A stretch of DNA of 5,615 nt from JAVVFH01 sp032250585 (GTDB taxonomy: Bacteria > Pseudomonadota > Gammaproteobacteria > Xanthomonadales > SZUA-36), in contig JAVVFH010000230.1 of assembly GCA_032250585.1 (NCBI GenBank), positions 1 through 5,615 on the forward strand. Direction: 5' to 3'. A program made the position numbers and the translations under genes. The notes under the pieces were generated by a model that did no database searches, was not told the DNA's origin, and saw only the letters and a program-made list of their open reading frames with translations. How positions within the stretch are numbered: the first letter of the stretch is position 1; each line of letters opens with the position of its first letter. Of this stretch, positions 5,340 to 5,615 are shown piece after piece.

Positions 5340-5615
5340 ATGTCTGAGACAGTTACAATTGCCGCGGAAATCCGTGAAGACGTGGGGAAAGGTGCGAGCC
5401 GCCGCCTGCGTCGTGAAGGAAAAGTGCCGGGCGTAATCTATGGCAGCCATAGTGATCCGGTTGCCCTGACCATTGCCCAGAATGAATTGCTCCACGCCGC
5501 TGAAAACGAGGCTTTTTACGCCAGCATTCTCGAGATCGAGGTGGGCGATGGCCGCAAACAGCAGGCAATCGTCAGAGACATGCAGCGTCATCCATTCAAA
5601 CCCATAATCATGCAC
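5340..5615 (+). CDS. rplY: Ribosomal protein L25 (bL25, TL5/CTC family), N-terminal part (3' end outside window)
   Basis: bL25 binds loop E of 5S rRNA in the central protuberance of the large ribosomal subunit. The ATG at 5340 opens 92 codons that run unbroken to the window edge. The N-terminal 5S-binding domain is recognisable from REDVGKGASRRLRREGKVPGVIYG (residues 12-35), where the GKGASRRLR and GKVPGVIYG segments are the family signature. The QRHPFKP segment near the end matches the conserved D-x-Q-x-H-P-x-x region of the family. Whether this is the short E. coli form (94 residues) or the long CTC form (about 200, with an added C-terminal beta domain) cannot be settled because the gene runs off the window. 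The N-terminal alignment and the Pseudomonas-like neighbourhood favour the long form. In related genomes pth and ychF follow. It has its own probable promoter at 5209-5239. Confidence 0.95.
   Translation, partial: MSETVTIAAEIREDVGKGASRRLRREGKVPGVIYGSHSDPVALTIAQNELLHAAENEAFYASILEIEVGDGRKQQAIVRDMQRHPFKPIIMH

Noticed and set aside
5043..5615. A minus-strand open frame opposite rplY, running to the window edge
   Set aside because: The plus strand encodes an unmistakable ribosomal protein L25 with a good ribosome binding site. The antisense product has no visible domain.

Overview
The window is an ordinary, well-conserved chromosomal block from a gammaproteobacterium. The gene order is hemA (leftward), then a TPR lipoprotein gene, lolB, ispE, tRNA-Gln, prs and rplY (all rightward). 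As I recall it, this is the order around PA4666-PA4671 in Pseudomonas aeruginosa. Escherichia coli has hemA divergent from lolB-ispE-prs but lacks the TPR gene. The sequence is GC-rich. The Prs protein resembles, from memory, Xanthomonadales/Chromatiales-type Prs more than the enterobacterial one, for example in its C-terminal ESVSSMYVD ending. I would place the source in a deep-branching or marine GC-rich gammaproteobacterial lineage and cannot name a genus.

Layout. Positions 1-722 on the minus strand hold the first 240 codons of hemA, which starts tetrapyrrole synthesis; its 3' part lies beyond the left edge. Positions 723-881 are a divergent intergenic region with a perfect 20-bp palindrome (843-862) and a plausible rightward promoter. 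Positions 882-4096 are a tightly packed run of three genes: an LbcA-like TPR outer-membrane lipoprotein, LolB (the outer-membrane lipoprotein receptor) and IspE (isoprenoid synthesis). Consecutive reading frames overlap by 17 and 8 nt, which suggests translational coupling. A complete tRNA-Gln(UUG) with encoded CCA follows 11 nt after ispE, then prs (PRPP synthase), probably read from a TTG start. A 160-bp gap carries the best promoter in the window (a consensus TATAAT with a GC-rich discriminator) and a potentially structured leader. It precedes rplY (ribosomal protein L25), of which 92 codons are present before the right edge.

How the genes fit together. The block mixes envelope biogenesis (LbcA-like protein and LolB, which should insert it into the outer membrane) with core precursor supply: CDP-ME kinase for isoprenoids, PRPP for nucleotides, His and Trp, and glutamyl-tRNA reductase for heme. 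It also carries translation parts (tRNA-Gln, L25). I see no mobile element, CRISPR array, toxin-antitoxin pair, defence gene or pseudogene, and no evidence of a new system. The most unusual signals are small regulatory ones: the palindrome between hemA and the TPR gene, and the rplY promoter and leader.
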